DNA of 64,000 nucleotides from Dryocosmus kuriphilus (Eukaryota > Arthropoda > Insecta > Hymenoptera > Cynipidae). Position 1 is the stretch's first letter; each line of letters opens with the position of its first letter. This document shows positions 42,641-53,760 of this stretch, piece by piece. The notes beneath the pieces are model-generated. The model saw only the letters and a list, made by a program, of their open reading frames with translations, was not told the DNA's origin and made no database searches. Made by a program: the position numbers and the translations under genes. Location: the NCBI GenBank assembly GCA_038277395.1, contig CM076190.1, forward strand, positions 244,509,256-244,573,255, read 5' to 3'.

Positions 42641-45098
42641 ATGCAGGTTGGGTTCTTTCAATACCATAAATGTAGAGGTTGAAATTAAAATGGGAAGTAT
42701 GTCTCCTTTATGCAAGCTTGCTCAACTGACACCAAATCATCATCATACAAGAAATCAAAGAGCAGATTAAAATGTTTAGGTCTAATAACTCTTTCACCCA
42801 CTGCACTATACACTATAGTATAATATAGTATATTAGGGCATATTGTAGTCACATTAAATACTTATGACTTCAACTTTATTTTACTAGAGTTCACACCCGA
42901 TTCCATGCCCTCAAATTATATCATTCGTATATACGTTACCATACGTTTATATTTGCATTAGACCGTCCTCTCTTCATAGACCAAACGTTTTGAGAAACCT
43001 ATTCCTTATCGATTCACTCTTCGATTTTTCTTGGTAAATATATTATTTAAACATTTTAAAACTATATTATAGCATTTGAGGATTATGTTGTAATATTTTT
43101 AAACAATTTCATAAAAAGTAACACTTGTTTTGACCGGTCTTGATTTTATCAACAAATTAAATGTTTATATATTCCATAAGTATGCATCATTCATCTCTAG
43201 TTATTTCTTTGCTTTTTCATTAACTAACTCCTTAGTGGATTTTCTTTGATATTTTCGAACAGGAAGCTCACGTCATGTTTTCAAAAAATTGGCCAAAAAC
43301 GTAAATCTAACGTTGTTTGGATTTAAATTTGTAAGCAAATAAATTGTTTAAATATTTCATAGCTCTGCTTCTCTCATCTAACTTCATCTGTTTATTAATT
43401 CCTGAGTGTTGTCCCTTTTGATCCTTAATAATAGACGATTTTCAACAATTATTTAATAACATTGTATTGTAGTAGTTTATTTTCAGAAGTGTAACACCAA
43501 GAGTTGGTTAAACATGACACACTCATTTAAAGGTATAAAAACACGCAACGCAATGAAACAAATATGTAGGAAAAACTTAAAAATGTTTCTACATTTTTGA
43601 ACTGTACAATTGCTCTTCTTAATTTTTTACTTAGCATGAACATGAACCCTTTTTCCTAAGAATCATATTATTAACATTAAAGAATTTCAAAATTTGCTTG
43701 ATTTACTTATCAAATGCTTTACCAGAAACTTCTTTAGTCTATTTATGATAGATTACCGTGAAAAAAGTATATATACCTTCAAATAAGTTAACGCATCACA
43801 CCATCCACTTAACGTTCTTATCTTTTTCATGGCATGTTATATCGCAATATTGGGGTCACACTTGCTATGAAAAAATGTTTCATCTGTATATATTGAGAGA
43901 ATATTCTTTCATCGTAATAAAGTAATACTAGCTTTTTAGTTTATTGATATGGTTAGTAAAGTGAAATAGATCAATGTGCTCTTGAAAATTCTTGGAAATA
44001 TTTTTGCATACTAAAATATAAGAACACAAATTCAATGGGCTCCTTTTATAGACACACAGATCTCACGCAGACACACGCTAAAACACAAGATGGCATCATC
44101 AGGCAGGTTCGAACACGCTTTCACCCTCTCTCTAACACTGAAGTCATTATTTTGATGGTATGTTTATGGGTGTGAGAAGGGATGGATGGTCAAAGCGGGA
44201 GTCTCGATGTTGCACATTATAATCAATGACATATCAAGCCGGTTTAAACTTGTCTCACGCAGCATCAAGCAAGCTGCGGCAACCGTATTGCCATGGAAGC
44301 GATATAGCGTCACTTGAAGAGAGCAGGTTTAAACAAGTCTTCCCCCTCTCGCTCTCTAAAACTTTTTTTTTTTAAACGCGTTGTATTATTTTCTTAATGT
44401 CACCTTGACTTCATTATTTTGATGATGTCACTTGAAAAAACAGATACATACACCGAACCATTATTTTGATGACGGCATTTGAAACGAGCAGGTTGCGACA
44501 AGTCTGCCCCCACCAAACCTCCATCCACTATCTCCAGCATTATGCTTTTCTAGTAACCTTGAATTACGATTACGTCATTTGAAACCGACACGTTTCGACA
44601 AGTCTTATACTACGACTCACACTGATACACACTACTCCATGCTCAACTCACACACACACACGCGCTAATACTAATTTGGGCCAAAAGCCCCCCTGTATAT
44701 TTAATTATGTCTTATGTTGCGACTGCTGAACTAATTGAAAAGTCGAAGACGTTCTTAAACAATTGGGTTCAATGGTTTAAAGGTACTAAGCTGTCGATGA
44801 ACTTCCCGATTAAGGCACATCTCGATCAACAACGAGCAAGCAGGATAAGTCGACCACACAGCTTTTCTAACGTAGCCCCACTCCTCGGTTACGTCAAGCC
44901 AAGGTTCTGCTAGCTAGAAGGGGAATTGGCATCAATATATTTATATTTATATTTCTTCAATAATTTGTTTTTCGATCAGAGACCGATACAAATGAGTAAC
45001 AAAATATAAGAAATATAAACCAAATAAACATAAGAGGCCAGCTTAAGCATCAGAATAAATAACAATTAAGTAGGTATTATTAATGAGTAACTACACAT

Positions 45099-46088
45099 TC
45101 ATGTCTCCAGAATAAATGCTCTAATCTGTGAAATCTGACGGACGAACAGAGCAACTTTACGAAGCTCGAGTGGACAGTAAGAGTTTAAAAGACTCAGACA
45201 ATACTGACTGTTGACTGTGGTGGTTGCTGGCTGACCGAAGACTGATATTCTTAAGTCTGTATAGACAGGGCAAGCAGCCAGTAAATGATAAAGATCCTCT
45301 GTTGCAGGAAGATTACATACGGGACATAATCTAGCAGGATCATAAGTGAAATTATAATCTCCAAATCGTATACGACACCTGACAGAGCCTAAAAGTCTAA
45401 GTTGAGCAATAATAGAAGTGATATAGAAAGGCAATCTAAGATGCAGATATGACTGAAAGTCAAGATAGAGTTTAGGATGTGGGAATACCTGGAGACTGCT
45501 TGAATAAAGTGATCTTTCATATTCTGAACGCCAAAGATAGTCAGAAAAGTCAGTTAGAAAAACAGTCATGTTTCCAGCTGGTGCCGCAGCATCCAGTTCA
45601 AGCCACTTTTGCTCCGAGTTAGTTAAAGTGAATATATTTTTGAGCTGAAGAGCCCAGTTATGCTTCGGATTACAGTGCGGTTTTAAGGTCATTGCCTTCA
45701 ATTTAACAAACCATCTTTTAGGATATCTGTCAACATGCATATCCAGCAACCTCGACAACCACCTAAGCGCAAACTTAAAAATATCACAGGCTAACTGTAT
45801 TCTGCCTGTCTCTAATCGGAGAGCGTAGTTCGGAGTATATAATGGTAAACGTAAAATTCTCTTAAAGCATGCGGACTGCAATTTCTCGACTGACTCGAAA
45901 TACCTTAAACCCCAGATTTCTATTGCATAGAACAGAGCTCTAAGCGCAAGGCTTCGAAAGAGGGTAGTCTTAGTTTGCCAGGCATCAGATTTAGAAGTAA
46001 ATAAACTTCTTGAGACAGCTCCCATGGCAATATTCGCAATAGACATTTTTTTAATGAACTCTTTGTAAAAAAGACCCGAGTCTGACAT
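45099..46088 (-). CDS. LINE ORF2, C-terminal third (thumb and zinc knuckle)
   Basis: 329 open codons in the same frame as 46101-46505. It contains the post-RT region (KMSIANIAMGAV, RALFYAIEIWGLRYFE, LRLETGRIQLACD) and the knuckle CPVCNLPATEDLYHLLAACP near residue 260, followed by a helical end. This layout is typical of insect LINEs without RNase H. A single stop near 46090 separates it from the RT core. Confidence 0.8.
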   Translation of the reverse strand: MSDSGLFYKEFIKKMSIANIAMGAVSRSLFTSKSDAWQTKTTLFRSLALRALFYAIEIWGLRYFESVEKLQSACFKRILRLPLYTPNYALRLETGRIQLACDIFKFALRWLSRLLDMHVDRYPKRWFVKLKAMTLKPHCNPKHNWALQLKNIFTLTNSEQKWLELDAAAPAGNMTVFLTDFSDYLWRSEYERSLYSSSLQVFPHPKLYLDFQSYLHLRLPFYITSIIAQLRLLGSVRCRIRFGDYNFTYDPARLCPVCNLPATEDLYHLLAACPVYTDLRISVFGQPATTTVNSQYCLSLLNSYCPLELRKVALFVRQISQIRAFILET

Positions 46089-46100
46089 GGTGATACTTAG

Positions 46101-47387
46101 TTAGACGTGTTCACTCACTACATCCAGCTGAGACTTTGCGTAAAAAAATTTGTATACACATGGACGACCTTTATGAAATACCATAACCTTTGATTTTGCT
46201 TCATTGAATTTCAAAGAATTTTCCATGCAGTATTGTGCGATAAGATTCATTTTTGCTTGCAAATCAGCCTGTGAGTAAACGAACACGACTATATCATCGG
46301 CATACGCAAGCAGTATAACATCACATAAGTGATCAATACAGCTCCCGTGCATACCATGATTTCTCATGTACTCTTCCAGATCGTATATGAAAAGGGCAAA
46401 AAGGAGAGGACTAAGGATCTCTCCTTGAAACACCCCACAAGATGCCTTAACGGACGAGGTCAGACCCTCGGAAGAACGGATAGACATGTAAGCATTATCA
46501 TACAAATATATTTTTTATAATTCGAATAAGTTTCGTATTCATGCCTGTCCTTAACAGTTTGCGCCATAGATGAGAGTGATTTACTGAATCAAAAGCTTTT
46601 TTGAAGTCTATGTAAAAAGCAAAGACTTTGCGCTTTGGAGTGTCCAAATGAATCTGAATTATAGATTTCAGGGTAAAAATATGGTCTATACAACTTCTTC
46701 GCGACCTGAAGCCCGCCTGAAATTCAGGAGAATGTTCATCTCGTTAACCCACGCAGTCAGTCTTGTCAGCAGAATCTGAGAGAAGATTTTAGCAATACTA
46801 TTTACAAGGGCAATGCCCCTGTAATTATTTGGATCTGATATATCACCCTTTTTATGTAACATAAAAGAGTGTAATTTGGCCCAGCTAGAAGAAGCTCTTT
46901 CCTCAGCCCAGATGCCACTGAAAAGACGTCAAAGGTACTACAGCCAAACTCCTGGTAGGTTTTTAAAGAATTCATTGGGGATCCCATCCCCACCCGGTGC
47001 TTTACTATTCTTGCACCTCAATAAAGAAACCCTGATTTCATCAATCGAGATATCACAGTCCAATAAGGGGTGTTCATTCACAATCCATTTTACACAAATG
47101 GGAACCTCAATCGGGTATAGAGAAAGCAGAAAGTCCTGCCATACGTACAAACTTACATTATTATTCATCGAAGCAGACCGCAACCTGAATCTATTGACCG
47201 CAGTCCAAAAAACCTTAGCATTATTATAGGCCGCCAGTGAATTCAGCAATGCAGAATTATATTGCCCTTCTTTTAATCTACGTAACTTCTGAAAAGACCT
47301 TTTGACGTTCAGATATTTTACACCCTCCAAGTCGCCAAAACCCGACCTTTTAAAGACATTTAAAGATTTTCTGAGCTTTCGGCGCAT
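46101..47387 (-). pseudogene. LINE ORF2, reverse transcriptase core
   Basis: One frame with a few stops. From the 5' side: SKAPGGDGIPNEFFKNLP (motif 0/1 region, near 46980), then the motif A region around 46590 (DFKKAFDSVNHSHLWRKLLR), then 46101-46505 with CGVFQGEILSPLLFALFIYD (motif B) and LLAYADDIVVFVYSQ (motif C, catalytic DD). Between 46505 and 46938 there are stops and a T-run but the reading continues. The catalytic residues are present. Confidence 0.85.
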
Positions 47388-48400
47388 AATTCTACATTCT
47401 TTCTCATCCCAGGGTTTTTTTCCTGGAGTACGCCATTTAGGCTTAGCAAATAAGCCCGCTTGTCAGCGACATTTGAGATTGTGGTAATTAAATTATTATT
47501 TAGAGCATTAAGATCGCAATTGGAGTACACAGAGTTCTTAGAAATAGACATTTGGTACATGTAATCTTGTTTACGATTATCATTCCAGCATACTTTATTA
47601 TATAAAAATGAGTCTCTATTTATACATGTAGCCATTCGTAGGAAACACGAAATATCGAAGCAAACCGGGAGATGGTCAGATGTCGTAGGTAACTGAAGAA
47701 CTTCAAGATCAGAAATCAGGTCTATTGAACCAATAGTACATGCTACAAGATCGCTCACACTCATACCTTGAAATCCGAGAAAAGTAAAGTGGGCCGGAGA
47801 ATCTTTAGGAAGTCTCCCGTTCAAGATCATCAAATACCCTCCCTCAAGAATACCAATAAGGACCTCCCCCCTTGCGTTGACAACAGGGTCCAATGATCTT
47901 CGCCTGTGCAAAGCTGCAGAATTCCAGGGAAGAAGTGACCTCTCCAGGTCGTTCAGATTGCCAATTCGTGCATTAAAATCACCTCCTAAAAACATTGGTA
48001 ACTCTGGACAGCCCGAAATAACCCCGGAAAGGGCCTTCCCAAAGGCCTGCTCGAACAAATTAATATCCATAGATGGTTTAAAATACACATTGCCTACAAT
48101 AAATTGGAACGACCTAAACCAATATTTAATAAAAATACATGTAGGAGAAATTTGTAAAATATCAAAGTTGTAAACCGATTTGTTTATGAAAATTACTAAC
48201 CCTCCGCTGGGCCGACCAATCTTTGCAGAACGCTGTGCATTGCTTACAATAGAAGTATGATGAGAGATCCAGTTAGGTGCTTTTAGATCCGGCAAATTTA
48301 TCGACGTTTCGCACAGGCAAAGGATGTCCGAGGGGAGAACATGTGCTGCGATGTCAGAGAAATTGGAGAAGCCATGGACATTCCAGAAAAAAATGCGTAG
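47360..48400 (-). CDS. LINE ORF2, N-terminal endonuclease
   Basis: The open part 47360-48295 (311 codons) starts inside the domain: SAKIGRPSGGLVIFINKS, ELPMFLGGDFNARIGNLND (metal-binding D and N), FTFLGFQGMSVSDLVAC and TTSDHLPVCFDI (catalytic SDH). These are APE-type endonuclease motifs that nick target DNA. The real start is upstream, where the frame reads through ILCLCETSINLPDLKAPN near 48300-48340 and a stop follows. A shift near 47370 leads to the RT frame. Confidence 0.85.
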   Translation of the reverse strand, partial: LRIFFWNVHGFSNFSDIAAHVLPSDILCLCETSINLPDLKAPNWISHHTSIVSNAQRSAKIGRPSGGLVIFINKSVYNFDILQISPTCIFIKYWFRSFQFIVGNVYFKPSMDINLFEQAFGKALSGVISGCPELPMFLGGDFNARIGNLNDLERSLLPWNSAALHRRRSLDPVVNARGEVLIGILEGGYLMILNGRLPKDSPAHFTFLGFQGMSVSDLVACTIGSIDLISDLEVLQLPTTSDHLPVCFDISCFLRMATCINRDSFLYNKVCWNDNRKQDYMYQMSISKNSVYSNCDLNALNNNLITTISNVADKRAYLLSLNGVLQEKNPGMRKNVELCAESSENL

Positions 48401-48463
48401 ATTGGAAACAATAGGGGATTGGCGTAAGACTTGCTGATCAACTTCATTCTCTGCTACGCGTTG

Positions 48464-49297
48464 TTAAGTTTTACTGTTCTTTGAAGATTTATGGCTCCTG
48501 GCCTGAGAATTTTTCGGCCTTGAGGCTTCTTTTCCTATAAAGGAGTCTAGAGAGCTGTTCGAACCACTCGCATGTCGAATGAGGCGTGCTTTGGAAGTGC
48601 TACCCGTCGAGAGCTGCGTGCCAGACAAAGATTTTTCGCCAACCTTTTTTTGTAAAAGAGATTCGACCTCCAGGAAGGAGAGCTGTCGATTATCAAGGAT
48701 AATACTACTGCCCTTAACGGAAGCCTTAAAACCAGCATTTTTTAATTTGGTTGCAGAATGGTATAGAGCTTTCCATTCCTGTCTCTCCTCTGGTGATCTG
48801 TCAAGAGAAACAGACAGGTTTAACTCCTTAAAGGCTGTACGCTTCTTTAAAACCTCCTGCTTCCATCTGCTGGAGTTGAAATGAACGAGTACGGGCCTGT
48901 TTCCTTGTATTTTCCCCAGACGATAAATAGTGTCAATATTCGTTTCATTTAGTGCCTGAACGGCACTAGTGAAAATATTGAGAACAAATGAGGAGAGGTC
49001 CCTGTCGGTTTCATCGACGTCCGAAAAATTGTGTATCAGCACATTGCGAGAACGAGCCTGTCTCTGGAGAAAGCCAACCTCACGCTTGAGAGAAATACAT
49101 TTTTCCGATAATGCCTTATGACTATCCTTCAGCTTCCTATATTGCTCCTGAGAGGTGCTGAGCTCAATTCTGAGCGCATCGAAATCCGGTTTTAACTGAG
49201 CAGTGTCTGTTTTAAGGAGTTTAACATCCTTTTTGGTCTCCTCTGTGTTAGCCTTGATCAAATTCAAAAGTCTTAGCACATTTTTTTCACCACTCAT
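48464..49297 (-). CDS. LINE ORF1, coiled coil plus RRM-like domain
   Basis: 277 codons, apparently intact, from ATG 49297 (MSGEKNVLRLLNLIKANTEE). Residues 10-90 form a coiled coil. RSRNVLIHNF, TIYRLGKIQGNRPVLVHF and KKRTAFKELNLSVSLDRS (residues ~95-190) match the RRM and C-terminal domain of L1-type ORF1 proteins, which trimerise and bind the element RNA. The C-terminal 70 residues are S/K-rich and disordered. It precedes ORF2 in the same transcript. Confidence 0.8.
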   Translation of the reverse strand: MSGEKNVLRLLNLIKANTEETKKDVKLLKTDTAQLKPDFDALRIELSTSQEQYRKLKDSHKALSEKCISLKREVGFLQRQARSRNVLIHNFSDVDETDRDLSSFVLNIFTSAVQALNETNIDTIYRLGKIQGNRPVLVHFNSSRWKQEVLKKRTAFKELNLSVSLDRSPEERQEWKALYHSATKLKNAGFKASVKGSSIILDNRQLSFLEVESLLQKKVGEKSLSGTQLSTGSTSKARLIRHASGSNSSLDSFIGKEASRPKNSQARSHKSSKNSKT

Positions 49298-49662
49298 GTT
49301 TACTAAAAGTATTTATTTCGAGTGTGGTAGATACGAGCCGTCGAAACTGCTGACACTCAACACACACACGCACACTCAGCACGTCAGGACTCGTTACACA
49401 CGCACACACTGTGAAGCCCACCAAGATTGTCTGTACGAGACCGCCAGCACCTCAGGAAAAAACACAAAGAATTCCGACAAAAGAAAACAGATTCAGGGGC
49501 AGAAACTTAATCCAATGTTTTACACAGCACACCACAAAAGCGAAAAAGCCTGTCGAAGCTTCATGAACTCTAAAGACCTCTCAAAAACAAGAAAATTAAC
49601 ACTGCACGTAGGATACGTGTTACTTACACCAGCGCCATATTTGAAACTCCAATTGGCATCAA

Positions 49663-49809
49663 CATAAACACAATTTAACAGCATGTAGTTGAGGAGGAGG
49701 TGGAGTAACGGAGCAAAATACAGAAACCCCTGCTCTCTGAGACCATAAGGAAAAAGGGAAGGCATTTGCGGTCAAAAATTTGGACCGTGACTGATTGAAG
49801 GTAATTTTT
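49663..49809. other. short spacer
   Basis: Contains a GAGGAGGAGGTGGAG stretch followed by CAAAATACAGAAA that resembles the purine tracts of the foldback arms (36045-36090). No gene. Confidence 0.3.
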
Positions 49810-50230
49810 TGAAGACGAAGCGCCGGCCCTGACATGGCTTCCTTAAATAATGTTTGGTCAACCGCAACGAAAATTCGAACACACAGTGAAGGTCCATGTT
49901 TGGGGATATTTCTCTCTGCACGGCTTAGGATATTTAGAACTCCTTACCGCGAACCTAAGTGCTCAGAGAATGCTCGGAATATGCAAACCTTTTCTTCTAA
50001 AATGTGCCAAAGGGATGTTTGGAGCCGAAAATAAAGATCGGATCTTACAACGGGACAAGGACCCAAACATTGCAGCCATCTCTGCACAAGCAGGAAAGCA
50101 GAAAATGTCTACACGACATTGAACTTGACTTCACAGTCTCTCGATGACAATCTAATAGAGAACGTTTGGGGTGTTTTGAAGAGAAGATTTAAAGGAAAGC
50201 GTATTCTCATGCTGAAGCAGCTCTCGGGGC
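49810..50230 (+). pseudogene. Tc1-like DDE transposase fragment
   Basis: In one frame VKVHVWGYFSLHGLGYLELL, then RILQRDKDPNIAA (the Tc1 signature Q-DNDPKH with the aspartate at D-P kept and the H lost). After a shift near 50105 it reads LTSQSLDDNLIENVWGVLKR, corresponding to the W-SPDLNPIEN-W--LKR block. The N-terminal DNA-binding domain is missing. Tc1/mariner transposases cut and paste at TA sites. This copy is a broken fragment and its 3' end is cut by a MITE. Confidence 0.75.
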
Positions 50231-50253
50231 ATATCAGTGTGATATGCAACTAG

Positions 50254-50662
50254 CATCCAATATTGCCTCAATTTTGCAGCGATATTTCCTGCAACGTCGG
50301 AAATATTGACGGCAATATGGAGGCAACATGGATGCGACATATTGATGGCAGTTTTTGGCAATATTCATTTATTGTTTTTAACAACAAATATCTACAGGTA
50401 GGTAAAAATGGTTTCAAATTTTTAATATGGATCTATATATAATGGAGTATATTGCGAGTACTCTAAAGCCAAAAGTGCTATCCAGTTTTTCCAATCTCTC
50501 ACGGTTTCCGAGATATTTGTTGTTAAAGATAATAATAATTTTAGCAGCCGAATGTGGCGAAAATCGGCCATCGATATGTTGCTTCAATATTGCCACAATA
50601 CTGCCGTGAGTATTGATAAGTTTGCAGGAATTATCGTTGCAAACTTGGGGCAGTATAGGGCG
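50254..50662. mobile_element. MITE-like foldback, ~410 bp
   Basis: Arms CATCCAATATTGCCTCAATT ... GGCAATATGGAGGCAACATG on the left match the reverse complement of the right (CGCCCTATACTGCCCCAAGT ... GGCAATATTGAAGCAACAT). A second inverted pair, TTTAACAACAAATATCT (50378) and AGATATTTGTTGTTAAA (50511), lies nearer the centre. No coding capacity. Family unknown. Confidence 0.65.
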
Positions 50663-51889
50663 CTAATATGGTATGGCACAATTCACCACTGAATATGGCA
50701 AAAATCTGGTAGAAAGCATGACGAGTAGGTGCCGAACAAATCTGGATATCGATGTAGATTAGGCGATGTATTACGCAATTGCGCCGTAGTCCTTTGTGTG
50801 TCCTTTCATGCAAAAAAGAAAAGAAAATGTTCCAACCGTTTGCAAAAAACAAGGAACATTTCTGGTTGGGCATACTGTATATTTATAAAAACAAGGTGAG
50901 GCTTCGATTACTTTGTTTTATAAGATTATAAAATACTTTAAAGCATTTTAGAAAATTTAAAGTGAATTTACAGAACTTAGGAATATTTTTAAAATATTTA
51001 AAAGTGTTTTAATAGATTCAAAGACGATTTTAAATATTTGAAAGGATTTAAAGAGATGTTAAGTCGTTTTATTGAATTTCAAGGTTTTATAGATATTTTA
51101 TAATATTCTAAAGGCGCTTAAGAACTTTTGAATTATTTTGAAGATTTCTACTTGATGGCTACGGTATAGCAGTCATTTAAACCTTTTTTTTAAAAGCAAT
51201 TGCAAAGAACCCCGCACTAAATATATTGAAAAGTAGTCCCGGTGAAATTGTCTCGAACTTGGATAATTTGTAGTTTATGACCTCACAAACGAAAAATCCT
51301 TACGGCGAAGCTCAAATCATGAACAGTTTTTTGCCGGCAAGGCATCAAACGTCGCATTTTCAAGTGATATGCGTATATTTCGCAAGACTTCTCACAGAGT
51401 ATAGCAAACACATCTTTAATATACTGTTTTGCATAAAGATAAAAGCTGTATATTACAGTTGTTACATAAATATAACAAAAATAATATGTCACGTGAAGGT
51501 AAAAGTGTTAGATAACGACGCAGAAAAATCAGATGAGTTCTCTATTTACTCTAAACACTAAAAATAGGATTTGTTTTGTAACAGTTTGCATCCAGCTGTT
51601 CTATAACGACCTAGTCGTAAAAAGTACATAACATTTGTTGCGTATCAAATGCTACAAATGAGTTTTGTAAGCGTACAGAATTGTGTGAATTGCGTATAAA
51701 ATGCTTCCTATTATCCAACCAGGAAAGAGTCAACTCCCAACGGGCGAAGCAAACGGGTCTTGTTTAGTGACCAAAACTTGATAGATAGCGGAAGTTAGGA
51801 ATGGTCACATCAAATAAATGTTCAAGAACTTTGAGAGAACTACCATCATTCCACATATATATATAATACAGGCGACTTCTATAGCATCG
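50663..51889. other. spacer, no gene recognised
   Basis: From 50930 to 51160 there is a loose internal repetition (TTTAAA-, GATTTTAA-type phrases). The open stretch 51277-51561 has no recognisable domain. Nothing else. Confidence 0.4.
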
Positions 51890-52475
51890 CTGGTGCGATA
51901 ATTAATAAGTATCATCCTCCTGTGCTTAAGGAAGGTTCCAAAATACAATTAGCAAGGCAACTGCTGAAAAAAGCACGCGAAGTTAACTTCGCGCAATCAA
52001 GAGTAGAATTAACAATTTGCGCTATGCAAATGCAGCCTGGGAACGTCTATGTTAGATGCAGGAGAAATGCTTCATTTTCCTCGTCTAATATTACAGAATT
52101 TGCGAAATATGACTGTCGGTATCCATCAGGCTGAGCTAGCTCCTTCCTATATTCAAGAGAAACTGCCGCGAGATGAAGAAGAAGAACTTCAGCTAGATGA
52201 AAGTATTAATGAACCCGGTTTTGTCGGAGTCAGAGTTTATTCTTGCTTCCGAAATTCTAGTAGGTATCAACTTTGGATAGCATACAACTCTGTTGATAAG
52301 ATGCGAGAGGATGAAAATGAACCAATGCTAGGCTATTACTATTTACTCTACCTGTAAATCAGGAGGCAGAACATTTTGCACTTCTGCACACCTTGCCAAC
52401 ATTTTGTTGTGCTTTGGTTACGCCCGTCATGAGCAAAATGTTCGATATCCTCATACGTCTCTTATAAACAGGGTA
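51890..52475 (+). pseudogene. transposase C-terminal fragment with SWIM-like end
   Basis: Reads NKYHPPVLKEGSKIQLARQL, AREVNFAQSRVEL, and after a shift near 52070 FPRLILQNLRNMTVGIHQAE, LAPSYIQEKLP, VYSCFRNSSRYQLWIAYNS; after another shift GRTFCTSAHLANILLCFGYA, then RHEQNVRYPHT. This order (N-HP segment, FP-L---LR-LT-G-YQ---A-SY--EH, a C-x-H-like end) fits the C-terminus of a DDE transposase group common in aphids and cnidarians (PIF/Harbinger-related, as I recall it). The catalytic core is missing. The group assignment is tentative; the fragment itself is well supported by the conserved order of motifs. Confidence 0.5.
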
Positions 52476-52779
52476 CTAGATGCAGACAATAGAATTCCAA
52501 AGAAAAACCCAGATGATAACTCGTAAGTAGAAGTCGTCTAAAAACTGACTAAATTGTTCTTTGACTTAATTAACTTCTATCTTCTTAACGATGAATCGAA
52601 ACTCAAGTTTGATATCACAACATGCTATAATTCCTGGCCTCCTTTTTAAGAAGTTTTACCTTCCTTTCAGTTCTCGTTCTGTCGTTATTCGTTCTTTGTT
52701 ATTCCGTTATTTGTTCTTTCGGTTTTTCTTCTTTCATTATTCGTAATTAGAACGTCAAATATAATCCTTTAAACACTGA

Positions 52780-53760
52780 AATTCTTGATCTTGGATTATG
52801 ACAGTGTAACATAACGCCTCCGTTACGATATTAATGCACAGTTACAAAACATAGTTGAAACAAAAGCTACAGAACATTTGTCACACTATGTTTATGTAGA
52901 AGGTACATTGTAACAGGTTACAGCACTGAATTGGAACGAATGTTACAGAATCTTAACTATGCTGTATTCATGAATAGGATACACAATACTGTTACATAAC
53001 TGTGCCTACCTATAGTCGTAGAATTATTTTGGAAATAATATGCAAGACAATCCGATTTGCGAAACAATCCGCATGCAAGTTATAATGACGTTTGCTATAG
53101 ATGAGTACCTACATGGAGTATTTAGAAAAATTACAGAACTCATTTCCCTGTTATGTACGGTCTTGTAACATTGTTACCTTCAAGTTGAATAATAGTCTTG
53201 TTACAGTTATGTAATAATTGAAATAGAAAACCTTTACCTATATGTTAAACAGCACATAGGTAGTGTGTTTGCTATATTTTGTAAAAAGTGAGTTACACAA
53301 TCTTAAAGCAAGTTACAATGACGCTTGCAACAGTGCAGTTTTATGATAGTTACATAACCCCATTAGAAAAATGTTCCTACTCAGAGTTCTCGAATTAGTA
53401 TTAAGGTCTATAGGAACAGAGTTTCACTGGCCGTAACTTTGCCTAGAAACTACTTCTGTACGGTTACAAAACTCACTTACAATATCTGGTAGGGAATGAA
53501 TGCTACAGAAAAGTTTATGACTGGGTTGTTTTAGAACAGTTAGATGCAAATTGTTACAAAATAATTCCTGCTTTTATTGTTAAGAATAATTACAGAACTC
53601 ATTTGCATTTTATGTGTGGTTATGTAACACTGTTACCTTCATTTTGCATAAAAGTTTTGTTACATTTATGTAACGACTATAAAAGAAAACGTTTATCTTT
53701 CTGTTAAGCATTACATGAACAATATCTTCGTTACACTCTGTAAGAAGTCTTGAGAAATAT
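52780..53760. repeat. GTTAC-rich diverged tandem repeat
   Basis: GTTACA and TGTAAC occur about twenty times by eye. The block TTACAGAACTCATTT... TGTAACA-TGTTACCTTCA... TTGTTACA-TTATGTAA at 53131-53290 recurs at 53591-53750, a period of about 460. It follows directly on the transposase fragment, so it may be subterminal sequence of that element. Confidence 0.65.

Larger units (their letters stand above)
33905..44695. mobile_element. 10.8-kb foldback element with long inverted arms
   Basis: The outer ends match as inverted repeats: CAGGAGGGTTTCTGGCCCAA at 33905 and, reversed, CAGGGGGGCTTTTGGCCCAA ending at 44695, each flanked by TATA. The arms (33905-37800 and 41240-44695) stay alignable over their whole length, apart from about 0.5 kb present only in the left arm (roughly 36860-37410). 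Subterminal units of the type GACTTGT-AACCTGCT-GTTTCAA-TGAC-TCATCAAAATAATG recur several times in each arm, which is typical of transposase-bound ends. The loop carries a gene and a nested half-LINE. No transposase is recognised, so mobility is inferred from ends and a possible 4-bp duplication (TATA is low-information). Confidence 0.7.
41240..44695 (-). repeat. right inverted arm of the foldback element
   Basis: Reverse complement of the left arm, without its 36860-37410 part. CCT-rich tracts at 41360-41390, 42005-42030 and 42393-42460 mirror the GGA tracts of the other arm. The tandem phrase AAGGCTTGTAATCA-TGAAT-CAAAATTTTGA-TATTTT occurs at 41947 and 42345, showing internal ~395-bp direct repeats. 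Confidence 0.8.
44946..49650 (-). mobile_element. two-ORF LINE with target duplication
   Basis: 4.7 kb flanked by AATTGGCATCAA (44934-44945 and 49651-49662). ORF1, then ORF2 with endonuclease, RT and a C-terminal knuckle lie on the minus strand. The 3' tail is an (AATATA)-type repeat rather than poly-A. Several stops and one shift in ORF2 make it inactive, while ORF1 is intact. The clade is unresolved: no RNase H is evident. Confidence 0.85.
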
